Shown here: positions 54,626-64,000 of the stretch, piece by piece | How the letters are laid out: every line of letters begins with the position of its first letter | Position numbering within the stretch: position 1 is the first letter of the stretch | DNA from: Rhodospirillaceae bacterium | GTDB taxonomy: Bacteria > Pseudomonadota > Alphaproteobacteria > GCA-2731375 | NCBI GenBank assembly: GCA_018660265.1 | Contig: JABJKS010000058.1 | Location: 1 to 64,000 of the forward strand | DNA length: 64,000 nucleotides | Direction of reading: 5' to 3' | Notes under the pieces: generated by a model | What the model was told of the DNA's origin: nothing | The model's database searches: none | What the model saw: the letters and a program-made list of their open reading frames with translations, nothing else | Program-made: the position numbers and the translations under genes

Positions 54626-55030
54626 GTCTCGGCTCCCCCGTTTTGCGCCGTAAAAATTTCCGGCGACCCCCAATTTCTGAAACAAAGTCTAAAACGCGCC
54701 ATATAGGGTTGATAGGCCGAACTGGCTCTATTTATCGGCTGTTCATAACAATACTGTGATAGCGCTCCCTAAAGACCGTGCGTCAGGCGCGAAGTCTCAG
54801 GCTGCGCGTCGAGTTTTTCCCGGCCTATCGACCTATAATTTGTCCTCGGAATTGTTCGTCGAAAACGGGTTAGCGAGGGAAAATTTTTGCCATCAAAACT
54901 TACATCCTGTTGCACCGATTATGAGCCCCGATGGTGGAAAATTATTAAGATCTGTCAGGCATGGTGATTTCTGTTTAGCGGCCTAGTTGAAATGGTGGCG
55001 CAACGGTAAACGGACATACAAGGCCAATTC

Positions 55031-57352
55031 ATGACGCAGCAACGCATTATTCTATTTTTCATTCTGGCTGCGGTAGCCGTTTCGGGAAATTATGCAAATG
55101 TTCCCCTGTTTTTCTCCGTCAGTTTCATCTTTGGCTCCGTCGCCGCGCTGATTGCGGTCCGCCTGCTTGGTGTTATCCCGGGCACTCTCGTTGCGGCGAT
55201 CGGCGGGGCCTATACCTGGATTATCTGGGGCCACCCATATGCGATGATCATCTTCACGCTTGAGGCGTTGGTGGTGGGTCTGCTTTTGCCACGGATAGAG
55301 AAGATCGCCCTGGCCGACACGATTTTTTGGATTTTCATCGGTAGTCCTTTGGTGTTTTTGTTTTATCGCGTGCAGATGGACATGCCGGAAAGTGCTGTAG
55401 CTCTTATTGCCATCAAGCAGCCTGTAAATGGTATTTTCAATGCCGTTTTGGCGGCGTTTGCCTTGATGGCGGTGCGTTTGTGGCTACCCTGGCTGGCGAT
55501 GGCTGCTCAAAGGCGCATTCGGGTTTCTTCTCTGGTCTTCAACGTCCTGTTGCTGTTGACCCTGGTCGCAGGCACCGCGCCGATCATATTCAATAGCTAT
55601 CAGATCCTTGAGGATGAGGAATTGGCGGCCAGTCACGATCTGGAAGATACTGCACAATGGATTTCCGGTCTGCTCCAGGTGAGACGCGACGGCAACGACA
55701 TTGCGCAGAGTGTCGAAAGTTTCGCGGCGATGATGCCAGACGGGGACGCGCTTCATTTTGCGCTCCTCGGTCCGGGAGATGTGGCGTTAGCCCAACATGG
55801 CCAGGTCAAAAGCCTCGGCAAAAATGGATCGCTCAGGAAAAGCGAACGGGGGCTGACGATCTGGCAGCCGAATGGCCAGATGGCCTCCATGTCGCGATGG
55901 CGCAACAGCCGCTACATTCACCGGGTGCGTCTGGAACGTACCGAACCCGCCATGACCCTGTTACTGGAAACCAATGCCAGCTCCATAATTGAGCGAATGG
56001 ATTTTCAGCATTTTCAATCGCTTCTCTATATTGCCATTCTTGTCGGTGTTGCCTTGTCGTTGTCCCTGGTTTTAAGCACGTTGGTAACGCGACCGATCAG
56101 CGCGCTGGCGGCACTTGGCACGCGGATCGCGAACCAAGTGGTTGAAACCCCAATTCCAAACGTGAATTTTCCGGATAGCTTTGTTCGCGAGTACGATGAT
56201 CTTTCTCGCTCGCTGAAAAACATGACCGGGGATCTGGCCATGAGTTATAGCGAGTTGCGCGCCATCAAGGAGAACCTGGAAGAAATTGTCGAAGTGCGCA
56301 CAAATGAACTGCGTTACCTCTCGATGGTGGCGAGCCAAACCACGAACGGCGTTATCATCACTGATGCCAAGGGCGTGACTACGTGGGTCAACGACAGTTT
56401 TGTCGAGATTTCCGGCTACACGTCCGATGAAATCATCGGTAAACGGCCCGGTGATCTGCTGCAAGGGCCTGACACCGCCATTGAGTCCATCTCAGTAATG
56501 CGTCAGGCTTTGGCCGACTGCATTCCCTTCAACATTGAAGTGATCAACTATTCGAAAACGGGTGCGCCCTATTGGATCGAGATCATGTGCAACCCCGTCA
56601 AGGACGAGCAAGGGCATCACACCGGGTTCATCGCCATTGAAACCGACATCAGCGAGCGCAAGAATATTGAGCGGGTAAAGGATGAATTCATCTCTACCGT
56701 GAGCCATGAACTACGCACGCCTCTGACCGCCATTAAAGGATCCATTGGCCTGTTGTGTTCCGGCGCAATAGCAGAGCTGCCAAACAAGGCGCAATCCCTG
56801 GCGGATATGGCGTACAAAAACACCAATCATCTTGTCGCGCTCGTTAACGATATTTTGGACATTGAAAAACTGGGGACCGATCAGATGACGTTCGATTTCC
56901 AGCCTACGGATTTGACGACCCTGGTGAAGGAGGCCATCGCCGACAACCAAGGTTACGCCGATGAATACAGTGTGCAGTTCCAGTTGGGCGACACCGAAGG
57001 CGTTCAGGTTAACTGTGACCCCAGGCGAATGAAACAGGTGTTGGCCAATCTTCTGTCAAACGCGGCAAAATTCTCTGATAAGGATGGGACCGTGAAGGTT
57101 TCGGTCCATCGTCAGGACGTCTTTGCCCGTTTGTCGGTATCTGACCACGGCGTGGGCATTCCCGAAGGGTTTCACGATAAGGTCTTCGACCGCTTCACGC
57201 AGTCGGATTCATCAGATACCCGAAAAGTTGGCGGTACAGGGTTGGGCCTCAACATTTCGCAAAAAATTGTCGAGAGGCACGGAGGTACCATCGGGTTCGA
57301 CAGCACGCCCGGTGTCGGCACCACGTTTCAGGTGGAATTGCCTGTTCTGTAG
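55031..57352 (+). CDS. Membrane-bound sensor histidine kinase (multi-TM N-terminus, extracytoplasmic loop, PAS/PAC, HisKA, HATPase)
   Basis: Multi-TM N-term; TTNGVIITDAKGVTTWVNDSFVEISGYTSDEIIGKRPGDLLQGP (PAS); FISTVSHELRTPLTAIKGSIGLL; GGTGLGLNISQKIVERHGGTIGF. Confidence 0.93.
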   Translation: MTQQRIILFFILAAVAVSGNYANVPLFFSVSFIFGSVAALIAVRLLGVIPGTLVAAIGGAYTWIIWGHPYAMIIFTLEALVVGLLLPRIEKIALADTIFWIFIGSPLVFLFYRVQMDMPESAVALIAIKQPVNGIFNAVLAAFALMAVRLWLPWLAMAAQRRIRVSSLVFNVLLLLTLVAGTAPIIFNSYQILEDEELAASHDLEDTAQWISGLLQVRRDGNDIAQSVESFAAMMPDGDALHFALLGPGDVALAQHGQVKSLGKNGSLRKSERGLTIWQPNGQMASMSRWRNSRYIHRVRLERTEPAMTLLLETNASSIIERMDFQHFQSLLYIAILVGVALSLSLVLSTLVTRPISALAALGTRIANQVVETPIPNVNFPDSFVREYDDLSRSLKNMTGDLAMSYSELRAIKENLEEIVEVRTNELRYLSMVASQTTNGVIITDAKGVTTWVNDSFVEISGYTSDEIIGKRPGDLLQGPDTAIESISVMRQALADCIPFNIEVINYSKTGAPYWIEIMCNPVKDEQGHHTGFIAIETDISERKNIERVKDEFISTVSHELRTPLTAIKGSIGLLCSGAIAELPNKAQSLADMAYKNTNHLVALVNDILDIEKLGTDQMTFDFQPTDLTTLVKEAIADNQGYADEYSVQFQLGDTEGVQVNCDPRRMKQVLANLLSNAAKFSDKDGTVKVSVHRQDVFARLSVSDHGVGIPEGFHDKVFDRFTQSDSSDTRKVGGTGLGLNISQKIVERHGGTIGFDSTPGVGTTFQVELPVL

Positions 57353-57494
57353 GGTGTATCTGCGGGAGATAAAAATTCAAGTTACGATGAACAGTTGCCT
57401 AAATTCTGCTGGCGGCCTTTTTGAGATCTGTTGACCTATAATTTTTCAGCGCCACAATGTCGGTGAACGATATTGAAGAAGCAATAGGCCAGCC

Positions 57495-58361
57495 ATGTTC
57501 ACATTCGCGCAAATATCCGATTTCCATATCTCCGCACCGGACGGTACCGCTAATAGCATGTATCGGACCAGACGGCATTTAGAGGTCGCGGTTGAACACT
57601 TGAACAATCTCGTGCCACGGCCCGAATTCGTCCTTTGTACAGGTGACTTGGTGGATGGCGGCGGGGCGGATCAATATGCGGTTCTGGCCGGGGTTCTGAA
57701 GCAACTACAGATGCCGTTCTATCTGATCCCCGGTAATCATGATGACCGGGACGGTATACGCCGGCATTTTCCGGAGCATGGCTATCTGATGGAAATGGCC
57801 GGTTCGGACGGTTTCATACAATACACCTTGGAAGATTGGGGGCCGCGTTTCATTGCCCTTGATACCTTGGTGCCCGGTCAAACCGGCGGCCGGCTGTGCC
57901 AGACACGATTGGGTTGGTTGGATGACCGCCTTGGGGACCAGCCCGACCGGCCGACGATCATCTTTATGCACCATCCTCCCTTTCGCACCGGCCTGGCGCG
58001 GATGGATTTGAAAGGCCTGGAAGACGGCGCCGCCTTGGCTGAAATTCTACGGCGTCATGATAATATAGAGGCGGTTTTGGCGGGCCATTTGCACCGCTAT
58101 ATCACCCACCGATTTGCCGGAACCATCGCAGTCACCGCACCCGCCACGGCGCATCAGATCGCCTTGGATCTGGATGATCCGGACAGCCTGCGGGTGATTA
58201 TGGAGCCTCCCGGTGGTCTATTGCACGTCTGGTTTGGCGGCGATGACGGCCTGGTCAGTCATCAGATTTATACCGGTGGCGGTTATGGTGATCATCTGAT
58301 TTTTGCGAACGGTGCCTACCACCCAAAAGGCACGCCGCCCGGCCCAGCCATAGCGCTATGA
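57495..58361 (+). CDS. Class III cyclic nucleotide phosphodiesterase-like metallophosphoesterase
   Basis: FAQISDFHI, LCTGDLVDGG, IPGNHDDRDGIRRHF, IIFMHHPPF, VLAGHLHR. Confidence 0.92.
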   Translation: MFTFAQISDFHISAPDGTANSMYRTRRHLEVAVEHLNNLVPRPEFVLCTGDLVDGGGADQYAVLAGVLKQLQMPFYLIPGNHDDRDGIRRHFPEHGYLMEMAGSDGFIQYTLEDWGPRFIALDTLVPGQTGGRLCQTRLGWLDDRLGDQPDRPTIIFMHHPPFRTGLARMDLKGLEDGAALAEILRRHDNIEAVLAGHLHRYITHRFAGTIAVTAPATAHQIALDLDDPDSLRVIMEPPGGLLHVWFGGDDGLVSHQIYTGGGYGDHLIFANGAYHPKGTPPGPAIAL

Positions 58362-59039
58362 GGTCTGGTTCAAACCCATTTGCCAGAAATCAGCTTCCAG
58401 TATCGTGGCCTGGCGAAAAGTACGGGCCAGGGCGTCAAAGCGGGCCGGGGTCAGGCGTTGTTCGGCCAAACGGTCCAGCTTGGTAATCGCGGCTGTTGCC
58501 AGGTCCTGATATTCCGCACCGGCATACATCTCAATCCAGCTGGCATAGGGGTTGTTGGTCATGACAGTGTCCGGGGCAGCGGCCAATGCGGCACCGATCT
58601 CGCCATAGCCGATGACGCAGGGGGCCAGGGCCGCGTATAAATCCAGGCTGTCCCCTGCCATGCCGGTTTCGAGGACAAAGCGGGTATACGCCATGGTCGC
58701 CTTCGCCTCCCGTTGGGCCGTCATGGCAGTCTCATCCAGGCCCCAGACCTGGCAAAAGTCTATATGCAGGGCCATTTCCGTATTGAGAATATTGTCGACG
58801 GCGGCGATCGCCTCACGCATTTCACCAAGGTCGGTGGTTTTGTAGGCAGCCAGGGCATAGGCCCGGGCGAAATGGACTAGGAACAGATAATCCTGGCCCA
58901 GATAATGGCGAAAGGCCGTCTCTGCCAAGGTGCCGTTGGCCAACTGGTGGACAAAATCATGGCCCGTATAGGCCTGCCAATCGTCGATGCAAGATGCCTT
59001 CAGACGGGCAAATAATTGGTCAGTCGAAAATTCCGGCAT
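58356..59039 (-). CDS. tenA: TenA family thiaminase II-like protein
   Basis: TGHDFVHQLANGTLAETAFRHYLGQDYLFLVHFARAYALA; YASWIEMYAGAEYQDLA. Confidence 0.9.
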   Translation of the reverse strand: MPEFSTDQLFARLKASCIDDWQAYTGHDFVHQLANGTLAETAFRHYLGQDYLFLVHFARAYALAAYKTTDLGEMREAIAAVDNILNTEMALHIDFCQVWGLDETAMTAQREAKATMAYTRFVLETGMAGDSLDLYAALAPCVIGYGEIGAALAAAPDTVMTNNPYASWIEMYAGAEYQDLATAAITKLDRLAEQRLTPARFDALARTFRQATILEADFWQMGLNQTS

Positions 59040-59047
59040 CTGAGTCT

Positions 59048-60067
59048 TTAAACCTTTGGCTGTTGCTGGGTCATGCAATGGATGGCACCGCCGCGCTGGG
59101 TGATCTCCGCCATATCAAGTTGCACAATTTCGCGCTGGGGAAAGGCGGCCCCGATCAGGCCGGCGGCGGTCTCGTCCATGGCATCGTCAAAGGCGGGAAT
59201 ATAGACTGCCCCCGTGCCCAGGTAGAAATCCAAATAGGATCGCGTCAACAAATGCCCGTCTTCGTGCTGTAGGGGGTTAGGCAGCGGAATTTCCACCACC
59301 TCCAACGTCCGGCCCAGGGCATCGCGCTCTTCACTTAGTTGGGCAATGTTGTCCTTCAAATTCGCTGCGTTCGGGTCGCTTTTGTCAGAGGCGACAGCAC
59401 ACATGATCCGGCCCGGGGCCACAAAACGCGCCACCTTGTTGACCTGGCCATCGGCCCTGTCGCCGACCAACCCTTCGGGCAGCCAGATGACCTTGCGGAC
59501 ACCGAAAAACATCGCCAGGCGTTCTTCGATCTGTCGTTGGTCCAGGGTGGGGTTGCGATCCGTGTTGAAGGCAACGGATTGCGTGGTGATCAGGGTGCCG
59601 GAGCCATCAACATGGATCGAGCCGCCTTCCAGTGTCATGGGTACGTGATAGCAGGGCAGGTTCATTTCCCGCAACATCCATTCGCCCAGTCTGGCATCAC
59701 TGCCATAGTCGCGAAACTTGTTGCCCCAGGCGTTAAAGTCAAAGACCGCACCAGCCAGCCCGCCTTCGCCGTTGACCAGGAAATTCGGCGCTGTATCCCG
59801 GCTCCAACTATCATCCAGCTCCGCCTCCCATATCGTAATCAGGCTGCCCAGTTGCAGGCGGGCGATGGGGATCAGGTCGCCGGGCACCAGCATATTCACC
59901 GGCTCATACTTGGCGATGGCGCGGGCCAGGGCGGCGGTGGCCAGACAGGCCTGATCCATCGCCTCGCGCCAGGCGCCAACCCTGCTGGGCCAGGCCATCC
60001 AGCAACGTTCGTGGGGGCCCCAATCGGCGGGCATATAAAATCCGTCTTCAGCCGGTGTGCTGCTCAT
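59048..60067 (-). CDS. aguA: Agmatine deiminase family protein
   Basis: MPADWGPHERCWMAWPSR, DSWSRDTAPNFLVN, LEGGSIHVDGSGTLITTQ, GGAIHCMTQQQPK. Confidence 0.95.
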   Translation of the reverse strand: MSSTPAEDGFYMPADWGPHERCWMAWPSRVGAWREAMDQACLATAALARAIAKYEPVNMLVPGDLIPIARLQLGSLITIWEAELDDSWSRDTAPNFLVNGEGGLAGAVFDFNAWGNKFRDYGSDARLGEWMLREMNLPCYHVPMTLEGGSIHVDGSGTLITTQSVAFNTDRNPTLDQRQIEERLAMFFGVRKVIWLPEGLVGDRADGQVNKVARFVAPGRIMCAVASDKSDPNAANLKDNIAQLSEERDALGRTLEVVEIPLPNPLQHEDGHLLTRSYLDFYLGTGAVYIPAFDDAMDETAAGLIGAAFPQREIVQLDMAEITQRGGAIHCMTQQQPKV

Positions 60068-60267
60068 AAAGCCGCCTCGCTATTTTTCTTGGCTATGCGG
60101 CACACTATACAATGCCCCCCGCCCTGTCAGTCCACGTAATTGATATCGGCCCGTGGCCTCCAATGCCACCGATTCATGGCCCAAGAATAAGTGTTCACGT
60201 TCGCCGTTGCGAGGTGCAAACTGAACCCATCTGCAAACAGATTCTTTATGAAATACAGGAGATCGCA

Positions 60268-60735
60268 ATGGCGGGAGAAGTAGAAGCACGGTTGGCGGCA
60301 TTGAACATTACCTTACCCGATGCCCCGGCCCCGGCGGCCAATTACGTCCCTTATGTGAAGACCGGCAATCAGGTTTTCGTTTCGGGCCAGGTGCCTTGGG
60401 TTGGTGGCGAGCGTAATTTTGTCGGCAAGATCGGCGAGGATTTTTCCATTGAAGAAGGTCAGGCAGCCGCCCGCGTGGTTTGTTTGAACATTATCGCCCA
60501 GGTTAAAGCGGCCTGCGACGGCGATCTGGATCGGGTTGTGCGTTGTGTGAAGCTGGGTGGTTTCGTCAATTGTCCGGGCGATTTTCACAATCACCCGCAA
60601 GTCATCAATGGTGCCTCGGACCTGATGGTCGATATCTTTGGCGATGCGGGACGGCATGCCCGCTTTGCCGTTGGGGCCCCTGCGTTACCGTTCAATGTCG
60701 CCGTGGAAATTGATGCGGTGTTTGAGGTGAAATGA
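60268..60735 (+). CDS. RidA/YjgF family protein
   Basis: NYVPYVKTGNQVFVSGQVPW, ARFAVGAPALPFNVAVEIDAVFEV. Confidence 0.94.
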   Translation: MAGEVEARLAALNITLPDAPAPAANYVPYVKTGNQVFVSGQVPWVGGERNFVGKIGEDFSIEEGQAAARVVCLNIIAQVKAACDGDLDRVVRCVKLGGFVNCPGDFHNHPQVINGASDLMVDIFGDAGRHARFAVGAPALPFNVAVEIDAVFEVK

Positions 60736-61490
60736 CGGTGTCGTTGGATTGGCTGTTCGGCAGGCCCATCGCTCATCGTGGCCTGCACGGGCAACTCAGG
60801 GCAGAGGCGGGGGAGGCGGAGATCCCGGAAAACTCCCTGGCCGCCTTCGCCGCCGCCGTGGCGGATGGCTATGGGGTGGAGTTGGATGTCCAGGCCTCCG
60901 CCGATGGCCGGGCCATGGTTTTCCATGATTGGCGCCTCTCGCGTATGACCGGGGCGGACGGCGGCATTCGTGATCACGATGCAGAAACCTTGGCCACGCT
61001 GCGCCTTGGTCAAAGCCGGCAGACGATACCCAGCCTGGCCCAGGTTCTGGACCTGATCGACGGCCGCTGCCCGATTATTGTCGAGATTAAAAGCGCGCCC
61101 GACAACTTGGGGGCGGCGGAAGAAGCAGCCTATAGCGAACTGGTCAACTATGGAGGGCCGTTTGCCGTGACCTCGTTCGAACCACGCGCCCTGACCTGGT
61201 TTCGGGAGCGGGCACCTGGCTGGCTGCGTGGTCAAAATAGCGGTGGGCCGCGGCATTCGCCACCATTCGAACCTTTATGGCGTCGCCTGGCCCTGCAATA
61301 TTTGTACGATGTGGACGATGCACAGCCCGACTTTGTAGTCTACGATAGAGCCGACCTGCCCTGTTTTGCCACGGCGCGTTTGCGGGCAGGGGGGATGCCG
61401 GTGTTAACCTATACGGTACGGGACAGGATTGAGATGCGACGCCTGGCCAGCTGTACGGATAACGTGATTTTTGAGGGGTTTCGTCCCTGA
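60732..61490 (+). CDS. Glycerophosphodiester phosphodiesterase family protein
   Basis: PIAHRGLHG..IPENSLAAFAAAVADGYGVELDVQASADGRAMVFHDWRLSRMTGADG. Confidence 0.94.
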   Translation: MTVSLDWLFGRPIAHRGLHGQLRAEAGEAEIPENSLAAFAAAVADGYGVELDVQASADGRAMVFHDWRLSRMTGADGGIRDHDAETLATLRLGQSRQTIPSLAQVLDLIDGRCPIIVEIKSAPDNLGAAEEAAYSELVNYGGPFAVTSFEPRALTWFRERAPGWLRGQNSGGPRHSPPFEPLWRRLALQYLYDVDDAQPDFVVYDRADLPCFATARLRAGGMPVLTYTVRDRIEMRRLASCTDNVIFEGFRP

Positions 61491-61519
61491 TCTTGTGCGG
61501 GGGCTATACAAGGATAAGT

Positions 61520-62701
61520 ATGTCGGAACAGAAAGAAGAGGGCGTGGTTGCGCGGATTGTGCAATCAATGGGGGAGATACCGGCGCACCATTGGGATGCC
61601 TGTGCAGGAACCTCCGATCCATTTCTCTCGCATGCATTTCTGTTGGCGTTAGAAGAAAGCGGCTGTGTTCATGGCCGCAACGGTTGGGGCCCGGTGCATT
61701 TGCTGCTGGATGATCCTGATGGTGGTGGGCCGTTGGGTTGCGTACCCCTGTATGTGAAAAGCCACAGCCGGGGGGAGTTCATTTTTGATTACGGCTGGGC
61801 CGATGCCTACGAGCGGGCAGGCGGGCGCTATTACCCAAAGTTACTGGCAGCAGTGCCGTTCACGCCCGCTACCGGACCGCGCCTTTTGGTCCGGGAAGGC
61901 TTGGACAAGGTCACCGTCCAGCGGCAGTTAGCGGCAGGGTTAATCAGCGCGGCAGAGCATCTGAATATCGCGACCATCAGTGTTAATTTTTTGCCGGAGG
62001 ATGAGTGGGAACTGTTGGAGGACGCTGATTACCTCAAGCGCGCCGATCAGCAATTCCATTGGTATAATCAAGGCTATAGCAGCTTTGATGATTTCCTCGA
62101 CGACCTGTCGTCGCGCAAACGCAAGACCATCCGACGGGAACGTCGCGGGGCTCTTGAAACCGGGGTCGAGATTGAATGGATCACCGGTGCTGATCTGACC
62201 GATGACCATTGGGATGCTTTCTATCAATTCTACACGGACACCGGCAGCCGCAAGTGGGGGGAGCCCTATTTGAACCGGCGGTTTTTCAGCCTGATCACGG
62301 AAAGCATGGCGGACCGGATTTTGCTGGTGATGTGCAAACGGGAAGGCCGCTATGTCGCCGGGGCCCTGAACCTGATCGGGGAGGAGGCTTTATTCGGGCG
62401 CTATTGGGGCTGTATCGAAGACCACCCGTTCCTGCATTTTGAAGTCTGTTATTACCAGGCTATCGACTATGCCATACAGCACGGCCTGGCCCGCGTTGAG
62501 GCCGGTGCCCAAGGCCCCCATAAAATCGCCCGCGGCTATCGCCCCACCGAGACCCACAGCTCCCACTATATCCGCGATCCCAGCTTTCGCGAGGCCGTGG
62601 CCAACTATCTGGAGCACGAGCGGGCCGAGGTTATCGACAACATCGAATACCTGGCCGAACGCGGCCCGTTTCGTAAAGGTGAGCGGCAGTCGTTGGACTA
62701 G
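61520..62701 (+). CDS. GNAT-fold peptidogalycan-type protein (DUF482 / COG3146 family)
   Basis: IPAHHWDACAGTSDPFLSHAFLLALEESGCV; RKRKTIRRERRGALE; RVEAGAQGPHKIARGYRPTETHSSHYI. Confidence 0.9.
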   Translation: MSEQKEEGVVARIVQSMGEIPAHHWDACAGTSDPFLSHAFLLALEESGCVHGRNGWGPVHLLLDDPDGGGPLGCVPLYVKSHSRGEFIFDYGWADAYERAGGRYYPKLLAAVPFTPATGPRLLVREGLDKVTVQRQLAAGLISAAEHLNIATISVNFLPEDEWELLEDADYLKRADQQFHWYNQGYSSFDDFLDDLSSRKRKTIRRERRGALETGVEIEWITGADLTDDHWDAFYQFYTDTGSRKWGEPYLNRRFFSLITESMADRILLVMCKREGRYVAGALNLIGEEALFGRYWGCIEDHPFLHFEVCYYQAIDYAIQHGLARVEAGAQGPHKIARGYRPTETHSSHYIRDPSFREAVANYLEHERAEVIDNIEYLAERGPFRKGERQSLD

Positions 62702-62706
62702 GCCTG

Positions 62707-62817
62707 AGAGCAATTTTCAATTAACTGGAATCGCGTGCGCGATCTAAGTGATTGGTTCAATTGCTCGATTCTTAGAGTCCCAGCGCCTTGGGCATGTTTA
62801 AAAGAAACATGCTCTAA
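62707..62817. repeat. Gene-3'-end repeat, longest copy in the window
   Basis: AGAGCAATTTTCAATTAACTGG ... GCGATCTAAGTGATTGGTTCAATTGCTC ... GCATGTTTAAAAGAAACATGC palindrome; lies between two convergent genes and covers the 62814 stop codon. Confidence 0.65.
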
Positions 62818-63260
62818 AGACGCAATAGCTGTCCACAGCGTTGGCAATGGTGGCCGTCGGTGACGCCTTTTAAGGTCGTGGTGGCATCGCAACCGGGGCA
62901 GCGTAGATGCCTCAAGGCACCGTATAGAGGGCAGAGGAGCAGGACGCCGATGGCGGACAGATGCATCCCCGCCAGGCCCAAGACGACGGCACCAAAGACC
63001 CCGGCTATTACCCAGCGACTGCAATAGTCCCGGCGATAGGCGAATTCGGTGATCAGGGGCCAGTCGCCGCGCTGTGGCGGGGCCATATCTTTTCTGGCCC
63101 TATCTTTTCCGGATATGTCTTTTCCGGCCATGTCGGGGTTCCTCTTTGACAAAAGCGCGTTAGAGGGCGGGTTGGAACGGCGGCTGAACAAAAAGGCCAA
63201 CAGGAACGGCGCAAGGAATTGCGCGGCAAGCAACATTACCAATATGCTGTCCCTGGACAT
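62814..63260 (-). CDS. Small membrane protein with C-terminal zinc ribbon
   Basis: MSRDSILVMLLAAQFLAPFLLAFLF TM segment, second hydrophobic region, CPGCDATTTLKGVTDGHHCQRCGQLL (2x CxxC). Confidence 0.65.
   Translation of the reverse strand: MSRDSILVMLLAAQFLAPFLLAFLFSRRSNPPSNALLSKRNPDMAGKDISGKDRARKDMAPPQRGDWPLITEFAYRRDYCSRWVIAGVFGAVVLGLAGMHLSAIGVLLLCPLYGALRHLRCPGCDATTTLKGVTDGHHCQRCGQLLRL
63087..63131. repeat. Three imperfect 15-bp tandem repeats inside the zinc-ribbon membrane protein gene
   Basis: ATCTTTTCTGGCCCT / ATCTTTTCCGGATAT / GTCTTTTCCGGCCAT; encodes MAGKD-ISGKD-RARKD on the minus strand. Confidence 0.8.
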
Positions 63261-63388
63261 AGCGTATCCTTGTCCCCAAAATTCCAAGGGTACTGCAATG
63301 TACTGCAAGCAGGGCAATAATAGCGCTTTTCCGATAATTTTTAAATGGGACCTATCCAGATCTGCATTGCCATTAAAGGAGCATAAAC

Positions 63389-63808
63389 GTGGCCGAAACA
63401 GATTGCATTTTCTGCAACATAATCGCCGGGGAAATCCCCTCGTTCAAGCTGTACGAGGATGCGCGAACCTATGCCATGATGGATATCAATCCATTCAACG
63501 ACGGCCATTGCCTGGTCATCACAAAGGCCCATTCCATCAATCTTTTGGATGCCGACCCGGCCGACCTGGCCGCCGTGCTGCCCGCCGCCCAAATCATCGC
63601 CCGCGCGATTGAGACGGCGTTGGAGCCTGAAGGCATCAACATCATCCAGGCCAACGGCCCGGCAGCCGGACAAACCGTCTACCATTACCACAGCCACATC
63701 TTCCCCCGCCGCCTGAACGACGGCGCGTTGTTGAATTGGGGCCATGCGCCCGGCGATATGGGGAAGATCGAGGAGATCTATAACAAGATCATGGCCGAGC
63801 TTGGATAA
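63389..63808 (+). CDS. HIT family protein (histidine triad hydrolase)
   Basis: DCIFCNIIAGEIPSFKLYED, GHCLVITKAHSINLLDA, QTVYHYHSHIFPR; GTG start. Confidence 0.95.
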   Translation: MAETDCIFCNIIAGEIPSFKLYEDARTYAMMDINPFNDGHCLVITKAHSINLLDADPADLAAVLPAAQIIARAIETALEPEGINIIQANGPAAGQTVYHYHSHIFPRRLNDGALLNWGHAPGDMGKIEEIYNKIMAELG

Positions 63809-63895
63809 TTACAGTTGTCGGAGCTCAATGGCAAAACTCTGAATTAAAGGCGGCAGAATAATTCGATTTATCACTACCAATTATCGCCGGTCTGA

Positions 63896-64000
63896 TCAGG
63901 CTGCAAATCCTGCCTGCACCGATTTGATTTGCGCCAAGGCATCGTCCGACAGTGGTCCTTTGTTTACGGCTGCGGTCGCCTGCTGCAATTCTTCAAGCGT
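63896..64000 (-). CDS. C-terminal end of a CDS running off the right edge, possibly aldo/keto reductase
   Basis: Minus-strand frame ends TLEELQQATAAVNKGPLSDDALAQIKSVQAGFAA-stop. Confidence 0.4.
   Translation of the reverse strand, partial: TLEELQQATAAVNKGPLSDDALAQIKSVQAGFAA

Noticed and set aside
53639-54706. 355 aa plus-strand ORF
   Set aside because: Antisense to the pyridine nucleotide-disulfide oxidoreductase
54827-57445. GACCTATAATTT repeated upstream of the histidine kinase and phosphodiesterase genes (possible shared promoter)
   Set aside because: Contains a -10-like TATAAT but no convincing -35 at proper spacing; two copies of a 12-mer are weak evidence

Overview
This 64 kb window looks like an alphaproteobacterial (Rhodospirillales-like) chromosome segment, densely coding, with no prophage, transposase or CRISPR array recognised. 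From left to right: (1) the 3' end of flgK, then flgL, followed by a roughly 14 kb glycan/flagellar-modification-type island (about 2.1-16.4 kb). The island holds a sugar-nucleotide epimerase, three methyltransferases, a PEP-synthase-like phosphotransferase, a CgeB-like glycosyltransferase, a TPR-glycosyltransferase fusion, a DegT aminotransferase, a PglD/NeuD-type acyltransferase and a large TPR-OGT (SPINDLY-like) protein. (2) mnmA, a response regulator/Hpt pair, an LLM oxidoreductase, and a MarR-HlyD-MFS-MFS efflux locus with tandem EmrB paralogs. (3) A housekeeping block: gyrA, coaD, peptidyl-prolyl isomerase, queA, tgt, tRNA-Lys(UUU). (4) A cold-shock gene flanked by RNA-structure candidates, then GNAT/C26 hydrolase/LLM genes and an XRE regulator. 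(5) bamD-recN-ligA and a set of metabolic genes (nicotinate phosphoribosyltransferase, class II DAHP synthase, agmatine deiminase, TenA and others), an HD-GYP protein, a UspA protein and a hybrid-topology histidine kinase. The best leads are the island with a candidate glutamine-kinase-like (Cj1418-type) enzyme, a dispersed AT-rich repeat family at gene 3' ends that often supplies the stop codon, two degraded gene remnants, and the structures around the cold-shock gene. All family calls come from reading the translated sequences; no database search was run.
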